Positions 43,448-51,369 of a DNA stretch of 64,000 bases are shown here, piece after piece. The stretch is from Arthrobacter sp. 35W. Its GTDB lineage: Bacteria > Actinomycetota > Actinomycetes > Actinomycetales > Micrococcaceae. Positions within the stretch are counted from its first letter, which is position 1. Every line of letters starts with the position of its first letter. The translations under genes were made by a program, and so were the position numbers. The notes below the pieces were generated by a model, which had not been told where the DNA came from, did no database searches, and saw only the letters and a program-made list of their open reading frames with translations. Where the stretch lies: assembly GCF_000482545.1 (NCBI RefSeq), contig NZ_KI519455.1:62001-126000 (forward strand), read 5' to 3'.

Positions 43448-45090
43448 ATGCTGACAAACACGGGGTTGGAGTAGAACCAGGTGTCGGCCCACGGATCGCC
43501 CTCGCCCGCACCGTGCGGGATCGGCCCCTGCGGGTCGACGGCTGCACCCATCGGCCCCACGCCCGAGCGCTTGCCGTCGCTGCCGCGCAGGCGCAGGTAG
43601 AACGGCTCGGTGACGTTGGCGAAGGTCCGCGTCAGGACAATCGTGCCGTTTTCGGCAGTGGTGTCGATGCGCTCATGCACCCTGGTCCCCGGCGCCGTGA
43701 ACGAATCGTCGTCGGCCACCGGACCCGTTACCAGGCCCTTGATGATGTCCACGTGGGCCAGCTTGGGCACGATCCCGGCCGAGTTGGCCGCCGTCGTCGG
43801 TGTGATGGTGATGACCAGCTCCACACCCGTGCCGGCAGCCACGCTGAGTGTGGAGCCCATCACCTTGCCCGGGCCAGTGTGCCCCACCGGACGCACGCGG
43901 ACATCGAGCCCCGCGATGAGGTGGCCGTGGTCCACCCACATGCGCCCCGCCCGCATGGCCTCCAGCACCTCCCGGTAGCTGCGCGCAGCGGCTCCGATGT
44001 GCGTGCGGCTGAACTGGCCCGGCCAATAGTCGCTCCCGCCCTGGGGAGTGCCGGTCTCCACCGGGTCCGGACGACGGCCCGCGCGGTTGAAGTTGTTCAG
44101 CGATGCACCGTTCTCCCAGCCGTCCCCGGTGGGGTAGTCGCCAATGCGCATCGTGTCCTTGATGGTCAGGTGGTTGTCGCTGTTCGTGGTGATCCAGAAC
44201 GGCTTGCCCTCCGCCAGCATGGAGTCCCACATCCCTCCCACCACGCTCGTCACCCAGTCAAACCCGCCGCGGGTCTTGTAGGACTCCGCCGGGAACCCTG
44301 GGAAGGACGAGGCACTCGGAGCGTTTTCGTACTCCCCGCGCTGGCTGGAGGCATTGGCGTTGGCACTGACGGCCGAGCCCTGGGCACCCGGCGCCCCCTC
44401 CATACCGATCATGATGGTCGGATCGGCATCGCGCCACGCACGCATTTCGTGGGGCGAGTCAAAGCCCAGACGGGAAGGGTGGTTGGCCAGCACAACGACG
44501 TCGTCGATCAGCCCCGCACGCTTCTGGTCCCCCAGCCAGGCAATGGCTGCCCCGGCCTTGGCCTCCTGGTCAGCGGCGGCGGGGCTGCCGTAGGGTGGCT
44601 TCTCCCAGCCATTGAGCTTTCCATCCCAGAGCAGCTCAAACTGGCGCAGGATGCGGGCCTCGTTCGGCCCCGGGGCCACCAGCACCGTGGCATGCTCGGC
44701 TGCCGGGATGTACCACTCCAGGCCCTGGAAGATCAGCATCCCCGGGCGGGCGGAGCGGGCCGCGGCAATGTCCGCGCGGGAGTTCAGCGCACCGCCCATG
44801 TTCGCATGCCCCCAGTTGCTGTGCTCGGTGAACGCGATGACATCCACGCCGTACTGCTGCGCCTTGTCCAGAAGCTGGCTTTGCAGGTACTTCGCATCGT
44901 GGCTGTAGACGGTGTGGACGTGGTGGTCCCCCACCAGCCAGGAAAGGTCCTGGGGATCGTCAATGGAGGGGGCCGCCGATGTCTGCGGGGCCGACACCAC
45001 CTCTCCGGCCACCAACCCCGCGGCCACCAGGGCTGCTGCGCCCATCAACTTCCGGCGGCTGACGGTCATGGGGGTTTGCGGGGTACACAT
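43441..45090 (-). CDS. Tat-exported PHP-domain phosphoesterase-like protein
   Basis: About 549 residues. A twin-arginine signal (TVSRRKLMGAAALVAAGLVAG) precedes the PHP domain, whose metal ligands are visible: 'GDHHVHTVYSHD', 'TEHSNWGHAN', 'EWYIPAAEHATVL', 'ANHPSR' and 'TNSDNH'. The C-terminal 150 residues look like a beta-rich accessory domain. The PHP fold hydrolyses phosphoesters with a trinuclear metal centre; the substrate is unknown. ATG 45090 has GAGGAG about 10 bases upstream; an ATG six codons earlier is possible. Its last codons and stop abut the 7-bp tandem repeat. Confidence 0.85.
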   Translation of the reverse strand: MCTPQTPMTVSRRKLMGAAALVAAGLVAGEVVSAPQTSAAPSIDDPQDLSWLVGDHHVHTVYSHDAKYLQSQLLDKAQQYGVDVIAFTEHSNWGHANMGGALNSRADIAAARSARPGMLIFQGLEWYIPAAEHATVLVAPGPNEARILRQFELLWDGKLNGWEKPPYGSPAAADQEAKAGAAIAWLGDQKRAGLIDDVVVLANHPSRLGFDSPHEMRAWRDADPTIMIGMEGAPGAQGSAVSANANASSQRGEYENAPSASSFPGFPAESYKTRGGFDWVTSVVGGMWDSMLAEGKPFWITTNSDNHLTIKDTMRIGDYPTGDGWENGASLNNFNRAGRRPDPVETGTPQGGSDYWPGQFSRTHIGAAARSYREVLEAMRAGRMWVDHGHLIAGLDVRVRPVGHTGPGKVMGSTLSVAAGTGVELVITITPTTAANSAGIVPKLAHVDIIKGLVTGPVADDDSFTAPGTRVHERIDTTAENGTIVLTRTFANVTEPFYLRLRGSDGKRSGVGPMGAAVDPQGPIPHGAGEGDPWADTWFYSNPVFVSIA

Positions 45091-45288
45091 CTCTTTGGCT
45101 CTCCTCATTGTTGCGAATCGAGAAAAGACTAGGCACCCCGGATGAACATCCGGTGCCTATCCGTAGTCGCTGAGGCGCCGGCGCGGGGCCTGCCGTTAAC
45201 CCGCGGGCCACCATGGGGCCATGTGCGTGCGGGACGATCCATCAGCCGCACCTTTCCCATCGGTGTGACTACAAGAAGGGTGTTTTTC

Positions 45289-46029
45289 GTGTCTTTGACC
45301 ACCGCCACGCGCCAACTGGCGTCCATCGCCGCCGTCTCAATTCTCCTGCTGGCCGCACCGGCCGCTGCACAGGCTGCGGCCCCGCCCGCGCCCGCCAACA
45401 GCCGTGGTTTCCTTGTCCTGGTGGATGGCTCGGGCACAGCGCTGGCTTCCGGAAGTACGACGGCGCAGCCCGGCTTTGCCGCCGCCGTCGCGCCCGCGGC
45501 CTGCCCGGCAGGGTTCACCGATGCTGCTCGCCTGTCTGTAGTACCGGCCACCGGCTCTGCCTCCGTAATCTCCGCGACAACGGCACTGTCCGATCCCGCC
45601 GCCCCTGCCACCGTGCCCACCGCTGTGGTGCTGGCCGACTACGCGTTGGGTGATGGTGCGACGGTGGTGATGGAATGCCTGTCGGTGCGCAACGGCATCC
45701 CGGTTCCGGCAGCCACCGTGTTCAGTGCAGGTCTGGACATCAGTGGCACATCCTTCGCCGTCGTCCCCGCTCCGGCACTGCCGAGCGCCACAGCAACCGC
45801 CACGTCGTCGGGTTCCTCCTCCCCGACCGGTTCTGGCTCGCCTACCGACGGCGCCCAGCAAGGTACGCCTGCCGCAACACCCGGCGCCGGAGCGCCGACC
45901 GATGCCGGGCAGGGTTTGGCGAGCACCGGCGCCACCGTGCTGCCGATCCTCCTAGGGGCCGGCGGACTTGTCGCCGCAGGCGTTGGCGCAATGCTGTGCC
46001 GCCGCCGCAACGCCGGAGCCCGCGCCTAG
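45289..46029 (+). CDS. Small cell-wall-anchored surface protein (LASTG motif)
   Basis: A 246-residue protein. A signal peptide (about 1-30, 'LASIAAVSILLLAAPAAAQA') is followed by an Ala/Thr/Val-rich domain with two cysteines (in 'PAACPAG' and 'MECLSV') and a Ser/Thr/Pro-rich linker. The end is LASTG at about residue 210, a hydrophobic helix and 'CRRRNAGARA'. LAXTG is the motif of class E sortases of actinobacteria. GTG 45289 is chosen with AGAAGGG upstream. The domain is not recognised. Divergent from the PHP gene; about 2.2 kb from the GH20 protein that carries a similar anchor. Confidence 0.8.
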   Translation: MSLTTATRQLASIAAVSILLLAAPAAAQAAAPPAPANSRGFLVLVDGSGTALASGSTTAQPGFAAAVAPAACPAGFTDAARLSVVPATGSASVISATTALSDPAAPATVPTAVVLADYALGDGATVVMECLSVRNGIPVPAATVFSAGLDISGTSFAVVPAPALPSATATATSSGSSSPTGSGSPTDGAQQGTPAATPGAGAPTDAGQGLASTGATVLPILLGAGGLVAAGVGAMLCRRRNAGARA

Positions 46030-46107
46030 GTCCGGGCTCAACGCAGCCTCGCCGGCCTCGCGTCGCGGTCCAGGTTCCATCCGGCCCGAGACACATGGTG
46101 AAAGCCC

Positions 46108-46162
46108 GATTCAACAGCTCTGCCCTGCCAAGCGTTGCTTGGCAGGGCAGAGCTGTTGAATC
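46108..46162. terminator. 26-bp perfect hairpin between convergent genes
   Basis: Arms 46108-46133 and 46137-46162 are perfectly complementary (GATTCAACAGCTCTGCCCTG...) around the loop GTT. It lies 79 bases after the surface-protein stop and 22 bases from the convergent PhnA-like stop. It can end transcription from both sides. Confidence 0.8.
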
Positions 46163-46183
46163 TCTTCGGAGACGGGCTGAGGC

Positions 46184-46537
46184 CTAGATCTTCTTGACCA
46201 CGCTGGACTTGAGCTGCATCGGGCCCACCCCGTCCACCTTGCAATCGATGTCGTGGTCGCCCACACCGTCGATGAGGCGGATGTTGCGGACTTTGGTGCC
46301 GACCTTGATCACAGTGGAGCTCCCCTTGATCTTCAGGTCCTTGACGACCGTCACCGTGTCGCCATCCTCGAGCACATTGCCCACGGCGTCCTTGATGACC
46401 GCCGGGCCGGACTCCGTTGCATCGCTGTCAGCGGCCGGAGCCCACTCATGTGCGCATTCCGGGCACACCAACAGCGAACCCATCTCGTAGGTGTATTCGC
46501 TGGAGCAGTCGGGGCACGGAGGCAGGGTTTCGTTCAC
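46184..46537 (-). CDS. PhnA/YjdM family zinc-ribbon protein
   Basis: A 117-residue protein. The N-terminal zinc ribbon has 'CPDC' and 'CPEC' pairs (residues 8-28). The C-terminal domain '[34 protein letters not shown]' and '[23 protein letters not shown]' is the PhnA pattern. Despite the old name, family members do not cleave phosphonates in general and the role is unclear. GTG start; no strong ribosome site. Confidence 0.88.
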   Translation of the reverse strand: MNETLPPCPDCSSEYTYEMGSLLVCPECAHEWAPAADSDATESGPAVIKDAVGNVLEDGDTVTVVKDLKIKGSSTVIKVGTKVRNIRLIDGVGDHDIDCKVDGVGPMQLKSSVVKKI

Positions 46538-46638
46538 ATCGCAATTCTATCTATGAGGGGCTGCCAGTCGGCTGGCCTGTAGTGCCCACTCCGACCCGTC
46601 CGTCGAGTCTGGGTCCACGGCCACCAGGGACCCGCTCC

Positions 46639-46749
46639 GCTGACCGGGCCCGTCAAGGCCCCGCTGCCCGCTCGCGCCGCTGGTCGGGCCAGTCGAGGCC
46701 CCAGCGCCCGCACGTGCCGGTGGCCGGGCCTGTCGAGACCCCCTGCCGC
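46639..46749. repeat. Three degenerate direct repeats of about 33 bases
   Basis: Copies at about 46639-46671, 46679-46711 and 46717-46749 share the pattern GGGCC-N-GTC-A-GGCCCC-GC-CCCGC with a period near 39. They fill most of the 338-base gap between the PhnA-like and DUF222 genes, which has no gene. Confidence 0.6.
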
Positions 46750-46875
46750 CCATGCTCGGCCGCCGGCCGCCAGGCCTTCACGCGCCGCCTGCTGCCCGGG
46801 ACTCGCCGGGACGGGCGAATCCTGCCCACCCGGTGGACGCCGCAGATCGTGCCCTCCTGGCGAACGCAGCGGATC

Positions 46876-48141
46876 CTACTCACCCGGCCCCTGCGTGGTG
46901 GAAGGCGTTGCGCAGCGGCCGCCGTTGTCCGGGAGCGTGTCCGTGCGCGAGGCCAGGCGGACGCAGTCCAGCAGGGCGTGCAGGAGCAGCTGCGGCCGGG
47001 GGCGTTGGGCGGCCAGCAGCCGCCTCGCCACGTCAGGGTCCAGCCCGGAGTGGTCCATGGCGTCAATGAACCCGGCGCAGTCCCCGGCCGCGGTCCCTGC
47101 ACCCAGGCCCTCTTGTCCGGATTCGTCCGGTCCGCCGGCGCCCGCACCCGTGCCGGATGCACAGGACCCGCCGTGCCGCGCGTCAGGGGCGCCGCGCGTG
47201 CCCGCGGCTGGCGGCGGCCCGCCACCAGCTGCGGCACGGGCCCGGTCCGGACAACCCTCCGCCGTGGAGCACGGTCCTGGCCCACCCATGCCGGGCGCGC
47301 CGCCTCCAGCACCGCCACCCCCGGTGGCGTTCGGGGCGCCGGCATCCGCACCGCCGCCGTCTGGGGTTCCGACGGCCCAGGCCGGGGGTGCGCCCTGCCC
47401 CGGCACCGCCACCACGCCACCGGCACCACCGGCCTCGGCCACGATGCCAGCCAGGGTGCGCGGGTTCGTGCCCGTGCCGATCGCAGCCATCAACTCCTCA
47501 TACGACAGCTGGGTCAAATGCCCCTCGAAGCGGACCAGGCCCCGGCGGGGATGCCCGAAGTGGATGCCCTCCTTGGCCAGCAGCTCCGCCTCGGTGGGCT
47601 CGGACCCGTCCGGATCCAGATGGGCCAGGATCCTGCGTGCGACCCGGCCCAGGAAGTCCGGGGACTCCGTGGCCGCCACCGCGGCCAGGCGGGCCTCGAC
47701 CTCCTCCAGCTCCGAAGCCGTGATCCGCCCGCCGGCGGCCAGGTGCGAGGCGTCGGTGACGGCGCGCGAGGCGGCCAGGGCGGCCTCGGCCGAACACGCC
47801 CCGGACAGGAACGCGGCGCCCAGCACGGGCTGGCGGGCCGGGGACACGGCCAGCGTGATCGGATCCGTGGCGGGCAGGAACGCCGTGGCGAGGGCGAGGC
47901 GTTTGGCCGCCTCGGCCGCCGAGAGCTGCAGGGTCTGGCGGAGCATCGCCACCGGGGTCGCGGCCCCGGCCTCCCGGTACCGGCCCGCCAGGGTCCGGGC
48001 GGAGATCTCCCCGGCGCACTGGACCTTGAACGCGTCCAGGCGGCGGGACAGGGTCTCCAGCTGGCCGGCAAGCTCCACCAGGCCGTGGTCGCCCAGCAAC
48101 TCCAGGCCGAGGACGTCCGGGCCGCAGGAGGAATCCCCCAC
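46876..48141 (-). CDS. DUF222 domain protein without an HNH domain (likely truncated)
   Basis: A 421-residue product of the DUF222 (13E12-repeat type) family, which usually ends in an HNH nuclease. The DUF222 core is visible: 'AGEISARTLAGRYREAGAATPVAMLRQTLQLSAAEAAKRLALA', 'LPATDPITLAVSPARQPVLGAAFLSGACSAEAALAA' and 'PDFLGRVARRILAHLDPDGSEPTEAELLAKEGIHFGHPRRGLVRFEG'. Residues about 240-345 are a Gly/Ala/Pro-rich insert. The frame stops after 'ATPSTTQGPGE' and no C-C-H-H motif is found in any frame downstream. It is therefore probably a truncated relative. GTG start. Confidence 0.7.
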   Translation of the reverse strand: MGDSSCGPDVLGLELLGDHGLVELAGQLETLSRRLDAFKVQCAGEISARTLAGRYREAGAATPVAMLRQTLQLSAAEAAKRLALATAFLPATDPITLAVSPARQPVLGAAFLSGACSAEAALAASRAVTDASHLAAGGRITASELEEVEARLAAVAATESPDFLGRVARRILAHLDPDGSEPTEAELLAKEGIHFGHPRRGLVRFEGHLTQLSYEELMAAIGTGTNPRTLAGIVAEAGGAGGVVAVPGQGAPPAWAVGTPDGGGADAGAPNATGGGGAGGGAPGMGGPGPCSTAEGCPDRARAAAGGGPPPAAGTRGAPDARHGGSCASGTGAGAGGPDESGQEGLGAGTAAGDCAGFIDAMDHSGLDPDVARRLLAAQRPRPQLLLHALLDCVRLASRTDTLPDNGGRCATPSTTQGPGE

Positions 48142-48371
48142 GCCGCCGTCCGCATCATTGGAGTCGGTTCCAGCACCCGCCGGATGCGTCGCGGCGAGGT
48201 AGGCAAGGGCGATGATCCGGCGGGCATGCCCACCGGATCATCGCCCCGAAGCGTCGGGGGAATACGCCGCCGTACTCATACACATATTCTAACTAGTGGC
48301 AAATTCACCGACGTTGATCGAATGTATGCGCCGAACCAAACACCCGCCTGCGGGGCCTGTGGAGGGATCGG

Positions 48372-48656
48372 CTACCGTCGGCGGCCCGTCCGGAACCCGG
48401 ACCAGAACGCCAGCATCAGCAGACCGATGACGGCCACGACCACCCCGATTTGGGTCTCGCCCGAAAGGAACAACAGCCCATCTGAGGAGAACGTCTGGTC
48501 GGAAAGCGGTGCATAGGCAAACCAGCCGAAACTGGCTTGCTGCTGCCCTATAAGGGCCATGCCCACACCGAACACCACGAGTGCTACAGCAGCCAGCGGC
48601 ACCGCGGCCCGCACAAGCAAGTAGCCGATCCTTCGAGGTCCCCCACCGTTGTCCAT
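48372..48656 (-). CDS. Small two-helix membrane protein
   Basis: A 94-residue product with two membrane segments ('AVPLAAVALVVFGVGMALIG' and 'GVVVAVIGLLMLAFWSGF') and a 30-residue extracytoplasmic loop. The end is basic (RTGRRR). No family recognised. Intergenic space of 230 bases separates it from the DUF222 gene downstream, with no other coding signal. Confidence 0.6.
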   Translation of the reverse strand: MDNGGGPRRIGYLLVRAAVPLAAVALVVFGVGMALIGQQQASFGWFAYAPLSDQTFSSDGLLFLSGETQIGVVVAVIGLLMLAFWSGFRTGRRR

Positions 48657-48685
48657 GCGCCCACACTAGTGCCGCAGTGGGTCAT

Positions 48686-48744
48686 GGGTCTCGACAAGCT
48701 CGACCACCGAACCAGCGCAATCGGGACCTCGACAAGCTCGACCA
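48686..48744. repeat. Two copies of a CTCGACAAGCTCGACCA repeat
   Basis: Copy 1 is 48686-48706 and copy 2 is 48723-48744; both contain CTCGACAAGCTCGACCA. The motif is partly palindromic (TCGAC/GTCGA). It lies in the gap between the thiolase stop and the small membrane-protein start. Confidence 0.65.
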
Positions 48745-48772
48745 GCAGGAAAAGGCGAGCGAAACTTAGGCG

Positions 48773-49969
48773 TCAGGCCTTGAGGATCAGGGCATCTCCC
48801 TGCCCGCCGCCACCGCACAGGGCCACCACTCCCACACCGCCGCCGCGCCGGGCAAGCGCGAGCGCCTGGTGCAGCACCAGCCGCGCACCTGACGCGCCCA
48901 CCGGGTGGCCGAGCGCAATGGCGCCACCCTCGGCATTGATGCGGTCCGTATCTATGCCAAGGTCCTCGGCGGACTGGACCACCACGGAGGCAAAGGCCTC
49001 GTTGATCTCAATCAAATCCAGCGCTTCAACAGCAAGGCCTTCGCGCCGCAGGGCCGCCTCGATGGCCCGGGACGGCTGCGAATGCAGGGAACCGTCCGGC
49101 CCCGCCGTCTGGCCGTGGGCGCCAATCTCCGCAATCCACTCCAGCCCCATCGCCCGCGCGGCGCCCTTGCTGGCAATCACCAGGGCAGCGGCGCCGTCGG
49201 ACAGCGGCGAGGATGATCCGGCGGTGATGGTTGCCTGCTCGCCCTTGGCAAAGGCGGGCTTCAGCGCGGCCAGGGATTCCGCCGTCGTGCCCGGCCTGAT
49301 GCCCTCGTCATCGGCGACGACGACGGCGCCGCCGCGCCGCTGCTCGATGGTGACGGGTGCGATTTCCTCCGCCAGCACCCCCGCGGCACGGGCGGCCTCT
49401 GCGCGTTGGTGGGACAGGGCGGCGACGGCATCCTGCTTTTCCCGGGTGATCCCGCGGACAGCGTTGCCGGCGTCGGTGGCGCTGCCCATCAATTCGCCGC
49501 TGATGGGGTCCTGCAGTCCGTCGTGGTTCAGCGAATCCACCATGGGGGTGTCCCCGATGGTGATGCCGGCGCGCAGTCCCTTCACCAGATGCGGCGCGTT
49601 GGTCATGGACTCCTGCCCGGCGGCAACGATGAAGTCCGCCTCGCCGGCACGGATCATCCGGGCAGCATCGATCACGGCGGTCAGCCCCGAGAGGCACAGC
49701 TTGTTGACCGTCACGGTGGGCACGTTCCAGCCGATGCCCGCAGCAAGGCTGGCCTGGCGGGCGGGGCCCTGGCCGGCTCCGGCCTGGATCACCTGGCCCA
49801 CGATCACGGCGTCGATCTTCGCCGCCGGCACGCCAGTGCGCTCCAGCGCAGCACGGATGGCATGCGCCCCCAGCTCACTGGAGGACATGGACGCCAGGGC
49901 GCCGCGGAAACGGCCGAACGGTGTGCGGGCCCCGCCCAGGATGACGGGTGTGGAATCGTCTGCAGTCAT
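48773..49969 (-). CDS. Acetyl-CoA acetyltransferase (thiolase family)
   Basis: A 398-residue degradative/biosynthetic thiolase that joins or splits acetyl units on CoA. Catalytic Cys92 is in 'NKLCLSGL', the second pair is in 'NEAFASVV' and 'GHPVGASGARLVL', and the C-terminal active-site cysteine is in 'ALCGGGGQGDA'. ATG 49969 has AAAGG seven bases upstream; an ATG two codons earlier is too close. It follows the acyl-CoA dehydrogenase gene by 67 bases on the same strand, with the TetR-type operator before both. Confidence 0.93.
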   Translation of the reverse strand: MTADDSTPVILGGARTPFGRFRGALASMSSSELGAHAIRAALERTGVPAAKIDAVIVGQVIQAGAGQGPARQASLAAGIGWNVPTVTVNKLCLSGLTAVIDAARMIRAGEADFIVAAGQESMTNAPHLVKGLRAGITIGDTPMVDSLNHDGLQDPISGELMGSATDAGNAVRGITREKQDAVAALSHQRAEAARAAGVLAEEIAPVTIEQRRGGAVVVADDEGIRPGTTAESLAALKPAFAKGEQATITAGSSSPLSDGAAALVIASKGAARAMGLEWIAEIGAHGQTAGPDGSLHSQPSRAIEAALRREGLAVEALDLIEINEAFASVVVQSAEDLGIDTDRINAEGGAIALGHPVGASGARLVLHQALALARRGGGVGVVALCGGGGQGDALILKA

Positions 49970-50036
49970 TGACATGCCTTTCAGTGAATACCCGGTGAAA
50001 GCTAATTGGAAGTTTGATGAAAGAGGAGAGGTGCGC

Positions 50037-51278
50037 TCAGGCGAAGGCGGAGATGCCGGTGATGGATCGGCCGATGATCAGCGCCTGCACCGTTTCCGTG
50101 CCCTCATAGGTGTGGATGGCCTCGATGTCCGCCAGGTGCCGGGCAATCCGGTTCTGCAGCAGGATGCCGTTGCCGCCGAGCAGGTCGCGGGCATTGGAGG
50201 CGATCCCCCGGGCAGTGCGGGTGCAGGTGTACTTGGCCAGCGAGGCCTGCACAGGCGTCAGCACGCCTTCTTCATCCAGCCTGGTCATCTGCGCGACCAT
50301 CAACTGCATGGTGGCCAGTTCGGAGTGCATGCGGGCCAGCCGTTCCTGGATGATCTGCGACGCCGCCAACGGACGTCCGAACTGCTGACGCTGCGCCGCG
50401 TACTGCACGGCCGTTTCGTAGCAGGCGGTGGCGTGGCCGACGGCGGACCAGGCCACGCCCAGCCTGGTGGCCAGCAGCACGCGTCCGGCATCCTTGAACG
50501 TCCGGGCCCCGGGCAGCACATTGGCGGCGGGGACAAACACATTCTCCAGGCGGATGTGGGCCTGCCAGATGGCGCGCAGCGAGGCCTTGCCCTCAATGGT
50601 GGTGGCCACATAGCCGGGGGAATCCTGCGGCACCAGGTAGCCGTGCACCGCGCCGCCTTCCCCACGTGCCCACACCACCGTGACGCCGCCAATGGAACCG
50701 TTGCCGATCCACTTCTTCTCGCCGTTGAGCAGGAAACCGCCCTCGACGGCGGTGGCAGTGGTCTCCAGCGCCACCGAATCGGATCCGTGCGTCGGCTCGG
50801 TCAGGGCGAAGGCGCCGTAGTCCTCGCCGCGGGACAGCGGCCCGAGCCAGCGGGCGCGCTGCTCGTCCGATCCGCATTCGGCGACGGAACGCAGTGCCAG
50901 CCCGCCCTGGACGGCGATGATGGTGCCCACGGAGCCATCGCCGCGGCTGATCTCCATGTTCACCAGCCCGGCGGCCATCTTGCTCATCGCCGGGAATCCA
51001 TCGACATCAATGCCGTCGCGCAGCAGGTCCAGTTCACCCAGCCGCTTCAGAAGATGCAGCGGGTACTCCGCACGCTCCCAGTAGCCGGCAATGACGGGCA
51101 GCACCTCGTCCTGGACAAAGGCCCGGGCGCGGTCCCAATAGGCACGGTCCGCATCTGAAACATTGGTGAACACGGAGGCCGGGTCCGGATCGAGCGCCTC
51201 GGAGAGCACATACTCCGGCTCCACCGTTCCGAAGGGAAAGTCCTGGTGCAGCTGGGTCGAAGCGGCGGTGCTCGTCAT
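50037..51278 (-). CDS. Acyl-CoA dehydrogenase (glutaryl-CoA dehydrogenase-like)
   Basis: A 413-residue FAD flavoenzyme. 'GAFALTEPTHGSDSVALET' and 'GEKKWIGNGSIGGVTVVWAR' are the mid-domain FAD strands, and the catalytic Glu lies in 'TYEGTETVQALIIGR', as in the glutaryl-CoA dehydrogenase branch. It probably oxidises an acyl-CoA feeding the thiolase encoded next to it. AAGGA precedes the ATG. A 15-base inverted repeat 52 bases upstream is a probable TetR operator. Confidence 0.93.
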   Translation of the reverse strand: MTSTAASTQLHQDFPFGTVEPEYVLSEALDPDPASVFTNVSDADRAYWDRARAFVQDEVLPVIAGYWERAEYPLHLLKRLGELDLLRDGIDVDGFPAMSKMAAGLVNMEISRGDGSVGTIIAVQGGLALRSVAECGSDEQRARWLGPLSRGEDYGAFALTEPTHGSDSVALETTATAVEGGFLLNGEKKWIGNGSIGGVTVVWARGEGGAVHGYLVPQDSPGYVATTIEGKASLRAIWQAHIRLENVFVPAANVLPGARTFKDAGRVLLATRLGVAWSAVGHATACYETAVQYAAQRQQFGRPLAASQIIQERLARMHSELATMQLMVAQMTRLDEEGVLTPVQASLAKYTCTRTARGIASNARDLLGGNGILLQNRIARHLADIEAIHTYEGTETVQALIIGRSITGISAFA

Positions 51279-51329
51279 GAATCAGTCCTTGCGTTCGGGA
51301 GAAGAGGAAGCTCTTGGTTCCAGAATGCT

Positions 51330-51366
51330 GTGACACTCAGTTCCATGTCAAGGAATTGAGTGTCAC
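51330..51366. promoter_or_regulatory. TetR-type operator upstream of the acyl-CoA dehydrogenase gene
   Basis: GTGACACTCAGTTCC (51330-51344) and GGAATTGAGTGTCAC (51352-51366) match at 14 of 15 positions with a 7-base spacer. It lies between the end of the TetR gene and the acyl-CoA dehydrogenase start, in an AT-rich stretch. Confidence 0.75.
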
Positions 51367-51369
51367 CTT

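Noticed and set aside
43254-43474. Repeat-encoded proteins with RRQASGV units
   Set aside because: All come from the 7-bp tandem repeat, have no ribosome site and no conserved fold.
46653-47429. Frame that might carry the missing HNH domain of the DUF222 protein
   Set aside because: No HNH or C-x2-C/H-x-H pattern is present; it is Arg/Pro-rich shadow sequence.
48537-51158. An 873-codon open frame on the plus strand
   Set aside because: It is the reverse shadow of the thiolase and acyl-CoA dehydrogenase genes and shows no domain or start signals.
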